From positions 434,001-498,000 of the forward strand of contig QXEO01000170.1 of NCBI GenBank assembly GCA_007115705.1: a stretch of 64,000 bases of DNA. Reading direction: 5' to 3'. Source of the DNA: Dactylis glomerata. Its lineage: Eukaryota; Streptophyta; Magnoliopsida; Poales; Poaceae. Of this stretch, positions 32,905 to 45,574 are shown piece by piece. The translations under genes and the position numbers were made by a program. Under the pieces are notes generated by a model that searched no databases, was not told the DNA's origin, and saw nothing but the letters and a program-made list of their open reading frames with translations. Within the stretch, counting starts at the first letter, position 1, and each line of letters starts with the position of its first letter.

Positions 32905-34724
32905 TAAACATGCTGATTGTTGTTGCCTGAATGGTCGGTGTTGTCACCCGAGATAGTCTTGATGGCCCAAGGTACCCTCCTGCAAAATGGGACATCATAG
33001 TTCAGATTAAATTGTTCCTGAGCATTGTTAGAAGTAGAAACATGCTACGTTTTAAGACAGCTTAATAACTGAGAGAAGGAAGTAAAAAGACATGCAGCTC
33101 AGGCTATTTAGTTAGATGCAATAGACAGTGTCCTATTGAAAATAACATTATTTTGACTTTCTGATGGGACACAAAAAGAGAGGAAGTTTACTGAAAATGG
33201 AGAGGTGAGTTCTGAATCCGTACTTACAACTAACACATAGGATTCTGTACGGATAAGAAGCTGGCATCTTCTATGATGGTGGAACCGTGCAAGTATTCAA
33301 TGATGAGGATATTAATTCGCTCAACCTCAGTCCACATTATAAGCTCAAGTATGTCAGCGTATAGTTAACTGCAAGTATCCAGTGATGAAGATATTATTCG
33401 CTCAACCTCAGTCCAAATTATAAACTCAAATACGTCAACGTTTAGTCAACAGGTTATCTCTGCCTATTTGGTTGCGCATAACCAGTATCAGTATTTATTT
33501 GCTTTGTTAGCGCAACAGGATAGAAGGCTAAACTGTAAACTCACTGAACTGGAAACTTCGGCGTGGAAGGGAATGATGCATATTATGCACGACAATATGC
33601 ATGATACCAAATTTCTCTTTTTTATATAGTTCTATTTGGCACATTGCCTATTGTTCAGTCAATTGACTTCCCTCGTTATTGCAACTAAGTTCAGTCGTAA
33701 AGTGCGTTATAACTTGCATGAAAAGTGAGAAAGTTCACTGAATTCAGTGGTAAACCATCAAGCAAAAGGGAGAAAGTTTACCGATGAGATAGTATAACTT
33801 GCATTCAGTGATAAACCATCAGGAAAGCTGAGTGTACTGAAAATGTTAACAATTCTAAAGTGAGTTCAGAATCCAGTACAATTTTGAGAAATAACACCAA
33901 CACTTTAAGCTGTAACCTAAGAATTCAAGGAATAACATAACCTCTGTCTTGTGTATATTGGGAATATATAACCACCTATCTAGGATGGAATATGAAACAA
34001 AAGACATAAAAAATTGCATGTCTAATTTTAGTTTGAATTGGTTATGCAATAAACTTTCATAAGAACACACCACTATCTGACACAGTAATCAAAATTAGAC
34101 ATTGTGTGATGGTGAAATTCTACCTCCTCCCTCCAGTACTATAATAGTGATGCTCATAATTAGAATAGTGTTGAGGACATTGTAAAAGCAGTAAGCATTT
34201 GCTTTCACCAATATAATAGTAGTGATGCTCCTAAGTAGGATTTACATTTTAGCAGTGATCCCTTTGAGCAGGATTAATTATAAAAAGAAAATGCTTAGCC
34301 AAATAACTTACGAAATGAGAAGTCAAATATTTAAGGGACCAGTTATCATAATTATGCATCACCTGAAGTGCTACTTTTTGTACTAATTAAATACTGAGAG
34401 ATAAGAATTGAGAAGAGAAATTTATAAGGATCAAGGAAAATATCATGAAAAATGTCAATTTTATGTAAAACACCAATTTCTGTAGAAAATGGGAAGTTGC
34501 AAGAGCCTAAAGATGATGATGTACTGAACTTCAATTTACATGAACACTCTGCCTCTTTAATCACATTAAGAAAATACTCAAGTGATCTAAATTTGAACTG
34601 CTAACCTCTCCATGAAGAAACAAAAATTTGCATACTTCTAGGAATTTCTCTTATCAATGCCTCGATGCCTTCGTTGCCCAAGCCACAAAGCTTCAGTTCC
34701 CAGGGAGAAGTTCTCTTTGATACT
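32905..34724 (-). pseudogene. Possible decayed multi-exon gene with an LRR-like exon
   Basis: The best piece is 34,606-34,724: after a CATTTCAG acceptor, one frame reads SKRTSPWELKLCGLGNEGIE then ALIREIPRSMQIF and ends at GAG|GTTAGC. The LKLCGLGNEGIEAL pattern recalls a leucine-rich repeat. A second open piece near 33,240-33,345 reads TEVERINILIIEYLHGSTII, and a last-exon-like piece near 32,905-32,984 follows a TTTTGCAG acceptor and ends NNNQHV*. The pieces share strand and coding flavour, but no continuous gene model could be built. Chance open frames are a real alternative. Confidence 0.25.
33289..33452. repeat. Two-copy direct repeat of about 82 bp
   Basis: GCAAGTATTCAATGATGAGG and GCAAGTATCCAGTGATGAAG start the two copies. 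Both continue through TTCGCTCAACCTCAGTCCA to a GTCAACGTTTAG-like end, with about ten differences. Confidence 0.8.
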
Positions 34725-34797
34725 CTGAAATGCATTGGCAATATATGTACCCTCATGATCTAAGTACTGAAATGACTGAACACTGAAAATGAAGAGA

Positions 34798-35030
34798 CTC
34801 ACCCAATATACTACCTCACTTTGTTTTCAAAGTTCACACCCTTCAGACTTGTATGTTAAATTGAATACAATATGAGCATAATAAATTTTTAGTATATTTG
34901 TACCGAAATGGCTAAACAAAAAAGATTCACCTAATATACTATCTCAGTTTCTTTTAAAGTTTAAACTCTTCTGTTGTATGTTAAATTGAATACAATATGA
35001 TCATAAAAAACTTTAGTAGGAGTATTTAAT
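34798..35030. repeat. Two-copy direct repeat of about 115 bp
   Basis: Both copies contain CACC(C/T)AATATACTA, a TTTGTTTTCAAAGTT-like block, and TATGTTAAATTGAATACAAT followed by ATGA(G/T)CATAA. The copies have diverged by substitutions and small indels. Confidence 0.75.
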
Positions 35031-35104
35031 ATCTAGATATTTGTATAGGCACAACAGATCAGAAAGGTCTGAAACTGTGAACTCGCATATCAGGTGCAAA
35101 CAAT

Positions 35105-35453
35105 ATGCATGAAAACAAATTACCGTATTCAGGCATTACTATTTTGCACATTGCCTATCCAGCTCGTCGAGCAGGCCAGGCAAGGCGTCTCTTGTTCCGC
35201 CAGGTCGGGGACGCCTCCTTGTTAACCTTCCCGTGCTCACCGGCGACGGCGTCATCCGCGCTCCTAACGGGTGCGCGACTCGGGAACCTCCCCACCACGT
35301 CCTGGCTGAGCAGGTCCTCCATGGACACCCATCCATACGTGGCCACGTCACTCTTGCCGTCCTCCCGAAGTGAGCGGCAAGCGTTGCGGCGGCGTAGAGG
35401 CCACCACCGTGGACCACCAGACAGCTTGCAGGCGACGCCGCGGCGCTGCGCCC
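35105..35453. other. GC-rich coding-like fragment at the left border of the MULE, unidentified
   Basis: Composition jumps from AT-rich to strongly GC-rich here and all three minus-strand frames are partly open (for example ATLAAHFG and GWVSMEDLLSQDVVGRF). The segment stops exactly at the MULE terminus at 35,454. It is probably a fragment of a host gene, but no family could be recognised. Confidence 0.4.
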
Positions 35454-35932
35454 CATGGGGCGAATGGCTCAGAGACGACGTTTTTCCTTGCAATTGGTTG
35501 TGGTGCGACATATTTAAAGAAAATAGCTAGCATACGATGGCGTCGGGCACCAAAATAGCCAGGGCACACCGTCAATGACGAAACGGTATTAGGGCTAGGT
35601 AAGATGTGGAATCAGGTTAAGTGGCGGTGGGACCCACTCACTAGGCACGGCTGAGTCAAACCAGCCCGCCCGACCGACCGACCCGATCCCCCGACCGACC
35701 GTGCCCGAGCTCGACGGTGCGCCCCTGAGATCCCTCGCCGGCGGCGGAGCTATCGAACTCCTGGGCGGCGCATTCGTTCTCGGCGGCGTCTGTGGTGAGT
35801 CAAATCGAAACCCAATCGCATTCTCCTCTGAATTCAGCCCCGAATCTGATCTATCCGCGCACGATTTGCAGCCAGATTTTGGCGGGCGAGCGGCGGCAGC
35901 AACCCGGCAGAGTGAGTGTCGCCCTGAAGTAG

Positions 35933-38900
35933 ATGGAGGCGGCAGAGTCAAATTCGAGGTATTTCATCACTCTCGTGCTGATTTTTCTGTCGATTAGAGC
36001 TCGTTCGCTTGCAATTCGTCACATTCCCGCACCATTGTCGAAACAGGGGAGATGACCGGCGTAGCTTCGAATTGTCAGTCAAGTTTTTTCTATCTAAGGC
36101 GAAGCTAGCTGATGGTAGCTTCAGGACTATAGAGCACGACAGAGTAGTTAGTTGGGAGGTTGAATTTGCAGAGATCGATCCACAAGACCTAGTGAACCAA
36201 GAAGAGAAAGCGGTGAGGAATATTGTGGAGAAAATAGGAGAGAGTATAGCTTGGGGTGCAGAGCAAGAAGTGTCATTGCTACGGTTCGAAGAATGGAAGG
36301 GTGAGTATGTGAGAATGGAGGATGGCGAAGCGCTTGTTGATGAAATCGATCGGCAAGACGGCTGGACAAGCAAACGTACTATATTTCTTGCCGAGCTGGT
36401 TGATATGAAATCTGATTCAGTTGTTGGATATGTGCCATCAAAGTTGGCTATGCAGATTGCAGATGATGACTGGGCTGCAAGTAGACAGATAATGCCCATT
36501 GTAACCGAAGTGACAGTGTTAGCTGATGATGCACAAGAGAGCTGTGATGGTGCTGCAAATGTGGCTGTTGTAGACTAGAATTTAATAGAACTGCAAGAGC
36601 GTACTGACTTGGTCATTGCACCAATAGCTGACACAAAGATGGCAATTTTTTTTGGAATTCCAGTAGATGATAAGGACAAGGAGAAGGACAAGGAGAAGGA
36701 CATGGAGAAGGAGAAGGAGAGGGATGAGGTAGATGATGAAAATGATGTGGATCCAGAGTTGATGAAGGAAGCTGCTGATGATGTAGATGATGAAAATGAT
36801 GATGAGATGGTAAATGTATATGACAGAGACAACCCTGTAATAGAAGTAGGAAAGTTTTTTCCAACCATGGCTGAGTTTAGGATGTGTTTCAAGACATATG
36901 CAGTGAAAAGGGAGTTTGACACCAAGACTCTGTGGACAGATACAAAGAAATTTTATGGAAAGTGCAGAGGCTATGATGGGGGTGCCAAGCCTTGCAAGTG
37001 GTACATTTCTGCTAGACGCCAACCTGATGGAAGTACAGTCAGGGTTAATCAAATCCCAAATCAACATACTTGTATTACTAGTTCACAGACTGTATCAACC
37101 ATGACCTCACAGGCCTGGGTTGCACAAAAGATCACTCCAATTTTAGCCAAAACACCAAACACTACTACAAAGAAACTGAAAATAGACATGGAAAAGTAGT
37201 ACCCTATTAAGCTGAATTATACCACAGTGTGGAAGGCAAAACAGAAGGCAATGAAAGAATTATATGGTGATTGGGCAAATACCTTCGGGATGTTGTATAG
37301 TTTCAAGGCAGAGGTGGAGAAGAGGTCACCTGGCAGTGTTGTAGAAATTGATACTGAGGTTGCACCTGATGGCAAGGTATTTTTCTCCAAATTTTTTATG
37401 GCTTTAAAGCCTTGCATTGATGGCTTCAAAGCTGGGTGTAGGCCATATTTGAGTATAGACTCATGTTTTTTGACTGGGAAGTGGAATGGCCAATTGGCAG
37501 CATGCAATGCTCTAGATGGACACAATTGGATGTTTCCTGTTGCTATTGACATGTTTCAATCAGGGACAGAGGCTTCATGGACAAGGTTCATGATGCAGTT
37601 GAAAAGATGCATTGGGCCAGTGACACCTTTGTCTATACACACAGATGCTTGCAAAGGGCTAGAAAATGCAGTCAAGAATGTATTTCCATATGCTGAGCAG
37701 AGGGAGTGCTTTGGCCATATGTGGATGAATGTGATCAAGAAACATAGAGGAGAAGATTTTGGGAGACTGTGGCCAGCTGCAAGATCTTACTCTAAGCAGA
37801 CACATGCTTATCACCTTGCCAAGGTTATTGCATCAGATCTTGACTTTGAGCACTGGCTGAAAGCATACCATTCCCTTTTGTGGTATAGGTCTAGGTTTAA
37901 CACTGCCATCAAGTGTGATCATATCAACAACAATCTGGTAGAAAGTTTTAACAACAAGGTGAAGGATTTGAAAGACTTGCCTGTGCATAACATGGTTGAC
38001 CAAATCAGGATCATGATCATGAGGTTGTGAGAATTGAGGAGAAGAATAGGTGATGCTCTGCAAGGGGATAAGCTTCTAGCAGTGGTACAACAAGTGGTTA
38101 ACAGGAGCAGAAATCTTACACACTTGGCAGTTGAGAAATCTTCAGTGTGGGGAGCTGAAGTGAGAGATACCAAGACTGGAAGGAGGCATGTGGTTAACAC
38201 TGAAATGCATGAATGCACTTGTCTGGAGTGGCAACATACTGGAAAACCATGTGAGCATGCCATACTCTTCTTAGCTTCCAAACCAAAGGTAAACATGCAC
38301 CCTTATCTGCATGAATATTATTCAGTAGCAAGATTCAAGGCTGCCTATGCAACTCCCATACTAGCACTTACAGATCAGTCTCAGTGGCCTGAAGTGGATT
38401 TAGAATTCTCTATGTGTCCCCCCTTGCCAAAAGAAAGGCTGGAAGGCCTAGAGTTAGCAGATTCAAGGCCTGGTTTGAGAAAGGTAGGAGTAGTAAGAGG
38501 GGGAAAAAGATGATAAACCAAAACGGCCTCAGAAAGGGAACAAAAATAGATGCAAGTTGTGTGAAGAACTTGGTCACCGAGCTGGATCTCCCAAATGTCG
38601 TTACACTCCAGAAAAGGAGCCAAAGTAAGTGCAAGATTTTGATCCTTTATTTAAATTCCGCAACTCTGTTTGAATACTCTGTTTTCATACTCTGCTTTAT
38701 TTTTTCCAAAAAAAGAGTGAAAGTGAGCCCTCTGTTTTTGAACCCCTTGTTGTTGAAAACTGCAGGCCTACAAAAAGGGCTAGACAAAATGGCCGTAGAA
38801 GACAGAGAAGTGTGCAGGATATTGTGGTGCAAACAGATTCAGTTGTGGATGTTCAGGTGCAAACTGAATCCTTTTTGAATGATGTAGTGCAAACTGAATC

Positions 38901-39198
38901 CATTTTGGATGAAGTGGTGCCAACTAAATCCATTTTGGATGAAGTGGTGCAAACTGAATCCATTTTGGATGCTCCGGTGCAAACTGAAACTGAATCTGTC
39001 ATGCTAACTGAACTGAATCTGTCATATGTTGAGGTGTCAACTGACCAAGATCAAGAATTAGCTCTAGGTCGTCATGTGCGGCGTCCTAGTGCTACTGACG
39101 CGAAGAAAAGGAAGAGCATGAGGGTTTTGTGTGGTGTGCCGGCACAATCAAGTGGTAAGAAGAAGAGAAAATCGAGTGCAAAGAGAATTCTTGTGTGA
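35933..39198 (+). pseudogene. MULE transposase (MURA-type, DDE plus SWIM), decayed
   Basis: A reconstructed order is exon 1 35,933-35,958 (MEAAESNS, donor TCGAG|GTATTT), exon 2 36,047-38,624, and exon 3 38,766-39,198. Intron 2 runs from GTAAGT to CTGCAG and keeps the frame. Domains in order: an N-terminal region; acidic EKDKEKDMEKEK and DDEND runs; a MuDR-type DNA-binding domain (EFRMCFKTYAVKREF...CKWYISAR); a catalytic core with SIDSCFL, IHTDACKGLENAV, ECFGHMW and NNLVESFN; a SWIM zinc finger (CTCLEWQHTGKPCEH); a zinc knuckle (CKLCEELGH...C); and a C terminus with VVQTESILDE repeats. In-frame stops are TAG 36576-36578, TAG 37197-37199 and TGA 38028-38030, with frameshifts near 38,410 and 38,508. 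Such enzymes cut and rejoin element ends in the nucleus. This copy is dead, but all domains are still readable. Confidence 0.88.
38830..38990. repeat. 33-bp coding repeat (VVQTESILDE) in the MULE transposase C terminus
   Basis: GTGGTGCAAACTGAATCC followed by ATTTTGGATGAA repeats four to five times with few changes. It encodes an 11-residue unit ending the transposase. Near-perfect unit identity in an otherwise decayed gene suggests recent expansion. Confidence 0.8.
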
Positions 39199-39599
39199 AT
39201 GATTGCTATTTGTATTTGGAGGCATGAAACTTCTGTAATAATTGTAAACATGAATGCACTATGTTTGCTATAAGTTGGCTATTTGTTCCCAAATTTTGAA
39301 TTTCTCCAAATTTCAACCAAATTATGAATTTCTCTAAATATTTGAAATATTTTGATCAGATTTTGGCTTAACCGTGACGTCCAAGTCATTTCTCAGTTGC
39401 TATGCTCATTTTGTGAACAATCCTAACCCTTTTGGTAGGGTAAACATCTCCAACAAGCAATCGGTTCTCCAAAATGAGCTAAAAAAAAGAGTCCCAAAGG
39501 TAGCCCAAACAGCCCCATTTCTAATCCAAACATTTTTTTGACTGTCTCCAAATGACCTCAAACTCTAGGGTTAATATCTAGTGCACTAATATAGCGCCC

Positions 39600-40290
39600 T
39601 TGACCAATATGGAGTCATTTCATAAAACTATAATCAAAACCTAGGTCTCTTCACACTTGACTTCATACGACATATTGCAATATCACATTATATACATGCA
39701 TTTTTTGTTCCAATGTACTTAGGCCTTGTTTATCCACTTAAACCGTTAGTATATGATATAAGAATACTATGTGCACCGGTTTTATATTTTTGGATTTTTT
39801 TTATTTTTTGTGCATATTTGAATTTTGGTCAAACCCTAGGTTTGACCAACATTTAAACACATTTAAAACATAAAAATGAAAAACTAAGCCTAGATCCTTC
39901 TTAGTCACATCAAAATGAAGCTTTGGGGGGGGGTTTGAAATTTTCATGTTACAAACCCATAACCACTCCTCTTCACTCTTGACTTCGTACAACAGAGTTC
40001 GAGATATCACCTTAGATATATCAAATTTGCGTTTCAATATATATATACCTCATCTATCAACTGTAATCATTAGTATACGACATAATAAGACTATGTGCGC
40101 AGGTTTTTCATTTTTTGGATTTTTTTGAATTTGTTATGATTATTTTGAGTTTGGTCAAACCTAACATTTGACCAATGTTTAAACAATTTTGTCAAAGTGA
40201 AATAAATAACTAAGCCCGGATCCTTGTTCCTCACTAAAATATGAAGCTATTGAAGATTTCAAATTTTAAAATAAAATGTTGACTACCCTC
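39600..40290. repeat. Two-copy satellite-like repeat, period about 325 bp
   Basis: Blocks such as CTCTTCACACTTGACTTCATA, GTTAGTATATGATATAA, ACTATGTGCACCGG and TTTGACCAACATTTAAACA recur about 325 bp later in altered form (CTCTTCACTCTTGACTTCGTA, ATTAGTATACGACATAA). The array lies between the transposase 3' end and the nested LTR element, which cut into its right side. Confidence 0.65.
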
Positions 40291-41867
40291 TGCTAGCTGG
40301 TTGATGGCGCAGCAGACTGTCCTTGTGCGTGGTGGATAACCAGCCCGTTAGGAACCCCAAGAGGAAGGTATGATGAGTATAGCAGCTAGTTTTCCCTCAG
40401 TTAAGAAACCAAGGTTTAATATCGATCTTGGAGAGGAGAGACAAACGACTGAAGGTGATGCGGAACCTGCACACACACAACCAAGTACTTTGTTCCCAAC
40501 TTGCGATGAGGTTATCAATCTCACCGGTTTGCTTGAAACAAAGATTATGAGTGTATCGAGTGGAAAACAATATAGTATGTGAGTAAAGTAACAGGTGATA
40601 GCAATATGATGGAAATAGGACCGGGGTCCACAGTTCACTAGTGGTGTCTCTCCATAGATAAAATAACACATGCTGGGTAAACAAATTACAGTTGGGCAAT
40701 TGATAGAATAAAGATAAACGTGATATGTCAAGAAGATCACTAGGAGATTTACTCTGGGCATTACAACAAAATACATAGACCGCCATCCAACTGCATCTAT
40801 GACTAATAATCCACTCCCGGGGATATCAATCCGAACACCCCAGTAGTATTAAGTTGCGAACAACAGATAATTGCATTAAGCAAAGTGTGTAATGTAAACA
40901 AAGCATATGCCTTTGAGCATATGAATGTTGTTTTCTCCCTAGTAGCAACAGCACATCTACAACCTTAGAGGTTTCTGTCACTCCCCCAGATTAAATAGAG
41001 GCATGAACCCACTATCGAGCATAAATACCCCCTCTTGGAGTCACTAGCAACTACTCGGCCAAGATAGCTACTAACAACGGAGAGCATGTAAGATCATAAA
41101 CAACATAGAGATAACAAAAGATAATATTCAGTACAGCAACTTAATCATAAACACCAATATTCATCGGATCCCAACAAACCAAACATGTAGAATTACATAA
41201 CGGTGATCTCAATCATGTAGGGCAGCTCATGAGATCTAAACATGAAGCACATGGTGGAGGAGACAACCATCTAGCTACTGCTATGGACCCATAGTCCAAG
41301 GTAGACTACTCACTCATCGCTCCGGAGGCAAGCATGACAATGAAGAAGACCTCCGGTGGCGATTCCCCTCTCCGGCAGGGTGCCGGGAAGAGCTTCTGGA
41401 CCCTCCCGATCTTCGGGTCGACGGCGGCAGCGGATCGCGATGTGTTCTGGAAATCTGATCGGGTACTTAGGTTTTTTCCGTCGGGGGGTCTTTATAGGCG
41501 AAGGGGCGATGTCAGAGGAGGAGCCAGGCGCCCTCACGCGGGGCCCACGCGGCCAGGGGCCTGGCCGCGCCACCCCTGCGTGTGGGGCCCTGGTGGCCCC
41601 CCTCCTACTCCTCTTCGGATCTCTGGAAGCTTCCGGGTAAAATAAGACTTCAGGAACTTGTTTCGTCCAATTCCGAGAATATTTCCTGTGTATCACTTCT
41701 GAAACACAAAAACAGCAGAAAACAGGAAACTAGCACTGTGGCAACTCGTTAATAGGTTAGTTCCGGAAAATGCATAAAAGTGCCACTAAGTGTAACGAAA
41801 CAATAGGCAAATGGTGTAAAAACAAGCATGGAGCATCAAAAATTATAGATACGTTGGAGACGTATCA
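40291..41867 (-). repeat. 3' LTR (left)
   Basis: The 1,577-bp repeat begins TGCTAGCTGG on the plus strand and ends GGAGACGTATCA. Compared by eye with the right LTR there are roughly 24 substitutions and one single-base indel, about 1.5 percent. Confidence 0.95.
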
Positions 41868-44803
41868 AGCATCCCGAAGCTTAACTCCTGCTCGTCCTCG
41901 AGTAGGTAAGTGATAACAAAGAATAATTTTTGAGGTGACATGCACCTACACAATCTTGATCATATATGTAAGCATTGGTGAGCTGGGATCATAAGAACTT
42001 AAAACATGGGCATGAAGATATAATCATGACAATAAGAAACTTAGCAATCATGTTGTAAACATGCAAATGAACACAAACAAAAGATCATGAAAATGAAACA
42101 ATGAAAGTCAAACGTGTGTTCAAATCATAAGGAAAAACATACAAATGGTTGTCAGCTTGTCCTTCAAAGAGAGCAAAGCATAAATGCATAGGACACCTTC
42201 AAGTTTAAGAGGGCGACTAGATACAAATAATTTAAGAACAACTGAAACCAACAATATGAATCAATCAATGAACTTTGGGACAATGTATATCACACTAAGA
42301 ATGACAACTATGATCTCTTAATGGTGCATAAAGAAAGAAGGTGGTGACTCAACGTAAAAGTAAAAGAAAGGCCCTTCGCAGAGGGAAGCAGTGATTGCAA
42401 GTTTTATAACCTTCAAAAATTATGGTACTTACCGGCTTTGAGATCTCATTACCCCCATCATAAGCATCTTGAATGGTTAAAGTTAATGCGAGAACAATTA
42501 TGATGCATATGCTTGACAAATCATAAGTTGAAGACCTCGTGCCCCGTGAATACGAGTACCCAAACCTCATGCTACTTTACTTAGAGTCCCAAGCAAGGCT
42601 CTTGTCATTGTAAGTATATGCGTATCATTGAGAACCGCCAATGGGGTACCTCCATGCCCGATGACATGGAACAAGCCCACACCAAAATGACAGGACAAGC
42701 AGACAATGAACACCTCGACATCTCTTTTATTTGCCTTTTGTTTAGCTTTTTATTGTGAGATGCGTCGTCGTATGTTCACCATGGGTATGCTGCAAATTTC
42801 CACCATGAATTATGCATGGCTTAGATTGGCGGCCCGGCGTTTTCCTAACACATATACAAACTCCATGATCCCCACAAGATTCCCAATTCATTTCACACTG
42901 CGGGCATCCATAAACAAAAGATCACGATATCAACTCAAATAAGAAGTGCAATGTTGAAAGCTTGCCCCATGACAGTATGGCTGGGCTAGAATCCAACTTA
43001 CAACTTGCAAGCATAACAACTCAACATAAGAGACCACAATGTCAAATTTTTAAGAACAGGAAAAAGTAAAGTGTGCCTTCCGGTTCGTGAGAGCTTTACT
43101 GACCGAATTTCGCATAACACTGGTAAGAGTTTAATTTGAAGAGAAAATAAAAGCAAGTCAAATTTACTTGGAATAGCAAATTGCTAGTAGGTATGTATGG
43201 TGGACACTTTGGAAAACTTTGGCTTTTAGGAGTTGGATGCACGAGTAGAGCTCATACTCAGTACAAGGCGAGGGCTAGCAAAAGACTGGGAGCGACCAAC
43301 TAAGAGAGCAATAATGGCCATAATCATGCAAAGCGACAAAGCGATATTAAAAGAAGCATAAGATGGCATCAAAAGTCAAAAACTAAATGATCATGAAGGC
43401 TATTGGCGACTTTGTAAGAGTCTAACATGTGTGAGCATGCGCCAAGTCAACCCAAATTAAGCATCAAGGAGAAAACCAAAATAATGCTTCCATACAATAA
43501 AAACAACGCATGATTTTTTTTCAAATGCTCATTAAGCAATCTCAGTTATTTGAGACAAGTCATGCTACAGCAAAACCATTAAGCATACTATCAAAAAGAC
43601 ATCAAGCATGACATGAAAAAGCCTAAGCCGCAGTCTACACAAGCTCCTTCTTGTACCACTATTTTGCACAAAGCTTTTTCTCTTTTCCAACACCATTTGA
43701 AATTTTTATAAACACCTCTTTTGATGAAAACCAATAAAGATCAGAGGAAAAAATACACCTTGATGAAAAGATATGACAAGGTCTGAACGCAAATCAAGGT
43801 GAAAACGAAAACCAAAAGCAGTAGCAGAAAAAGAAGAACGCTCGATTTTTAATAAGAGTGAAAACTAGAGCGTTCTTTGCAAATGAAAACGAGTACATCT
43901 CCTCCAAAGAAAATTTGTTGGGGTCCAACCATTTATTGCAGCAAACAAACAAACTAAACAAACTAAGAAAACTAAAACAACTAACGCTCCAAGAAAAACA
44001 CATAGTGCATGAAGCAATAAAAATATAGTGTTTTGAAAGGTGACCTGATTTTTGCCGATGAAGAAGGGGTGCCTCGGGGGCATCCCCAAGCTTTGACGCT
44101 TGTAATTCTTGGATATTTCTTGGGGTGATGCATGGGCATCCCCAAGCTTGAGCTTTTGTCCATTCTTCACTCATCTCATCATTCTCCAATCCCTACACTT
44201 GAAAACTTCCTTCATACAAAACTAAACACAAATCCATTAGCAACATTAGTGTAAGCATAACATATAATCAACCTCTTTTTGCTTCAGGTTTCAACTCAAA
44301 ACCACCACATATATAGCAAATACTACTGTAGCAACCTCCCAAAAAGTTCCGTGATCAAAAGAACTCAAAAGAAAGCGATAAAGTGGCAAACACAAATATT
44401 GGCAGAAATCTGTCAAAACTGAACAGCTGACAAAGGTCGAATTTTTGAGGGATTTTCTGTTGCTCAAATCAAAAAGTGTTCGACTAACAAAAGTTTGGAT
44501 ATAACCTGGGGCATATGCACAAGAAATCGCAGGTCCAAAAGATATACAAAGAATTTATACGAATTTTTACGGTGCAGCACCGAAAACAGTTTCAGGACAG
44601 CAACATCCCCAAATCTTTACCTCGCTCAAATTAGAGGCTTCTCTTGGCACAAAAACGAAATAAACAAGATAAGGAGCGGTCATTACAGTAGTAATGACTT
44701 CCAAGACTCAAATAAAAGAAAAAGTACTGAAAAGAAAACATTGGGTTATCTCCCAAGAGTGTTTTTCTTTAATGCCTTTGAGCTAGGCGCAGAAAATTGC
44801 GAA
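41868..44803 (-). other. Interior of the non-autonomous LTR element, no coding sequence recognised
   Basis: Only short, low-complexity open frames occur. The block at about 42,595-42,850 is related, in inverse orientation, to 52,840-53,060 in the Gypsy-type region on the right (shared words GGTGGAAATTT, GCATCTCA, AATAAAAGAGATGT, GGTACCCC). The two elements therefore have related 3' interiors. A CATCCCCAAGCTT word is duplicated near 44,082 and 44,130. Confidence 0.6.
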
Positions 44804-45388
44804 TCAAGTAATAATGAAAGGGGGATCAGGATCCACAATAGGGATAAAGAAATGAATACTATCCAATTGAGGTTTTGAGTATCCCTTGTAGTCACGCTTT
44901 GGTACACTATTTTCATCAAAAAGATTTTCAGGACAAATCCAACTAGTATTAGCTACCAAGGCATTATGAATTTCTACAAGCTTACAAAGTATTGGCAATC
45001 TAGATTCTTCATTGGGTGTACCAACAATTTCAACAGGCGAGCCAAGCTTATTAAACTTCTTAAAAACTTTCCTAGCCTCAAATGCAACATCTCTCAATTC
45101 TATGCGCAAAATTTCTAAGATAAAAGCTTTCTTTTCGGGATCCTCAATTTCATGAAGCTTAAGGAACATGTATTGCATAAAAGGATTAAGACTAGCAAAC
45201 CTAGCTTCTAACATGTGAACTAAATGAGCAGAAGCAACTTCATAACTAGGAGCTAGCTCAACCAAAGACTTTTCCTCAACTTCCTTATGCATACTAATAT
45301 GATTAAAGAACTCCTCAATGTTACTTTTGCCAATAATCGAACCACTACCTACTGAGAGGTCCTCCAGAATGTACTTAGGGATCAACAT
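44804..45388 (-). CDS. Retrotransposon-internal protein, 194 aa, gag-region-like
   Basis: The open frame runs without interruption from ATG at 45,386-45,388: MLIPKYILEDLSVGSGSIIG, then IEEFFNHISMHKEVEEKSLV. A helical middle (HLVHMLEARFASLNPFMQYM) and a C terminus rich in hydrophobic and acidic residues follow. It lies shortly downstream of the primer-binding site, where gag is expected. It shows no zinc knuckle and no motif I can assign to a gag domain. The product may be a structural or packaging protein of this non-autonomous family, or may have no function. The rest of the interior (41,868-44,803) has only short frames. Confidence 0.5.
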   Translation of the reverse strand: MLIPKYILEDLSVGSGSIIGKSNIEEFFNHISMHKEVEEKSLVELAPSYEVASAHLVHMLEARFASLNPFMQYMFLKLHEIEDPEKKAFILEILRIELRDVAFEARKVFKKFNKLGSPVEIVGTPNEESRLPILCKLVEIHNALVANTSWICPENLFDENSVPKRDYKGYSKPQLDSIHFFIPIVDPDPPFIIT

Positions 45389-45548
45389 AATAAACTAAAA
45401 GTAAAGAAATAACAACTACCAAGGATTCTATTTTTTTTGGGTTTTTGATATAAAGCAATGCAGGTAAAATAAATAAAGTAAAGCAAAACAATAACAAAGT
45501 AAAGGATGTGCGTGCGAAAACTCCCCTCGCAGAAGTCTTCTCTTCCTC

Positions 45549-45566
45549 CCCAGCAACGGCGCCAGA
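45549..45566 (-). promoter_or_regulatory. Primer-binding site of the LTR element
   Basis: The minus strand reads TGGCGCCGTTGCTGGGGA immediately inside the right LTR (border at 45,575). This matches the tRNA-derived primer site commonly used by Triticeae Gypsy-type elements and fixes the direction of transcription as leftward. Confidence 0.9.
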
Positions 45567-45574
45567 AAATTAGC

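Noticed and set aside
41310..41696. Proline/arginine-rich open frames in each LTR.
   Set aside because: They lie in GC-rich LTR DNA, are duplicated in both LTRs and have no domain content.
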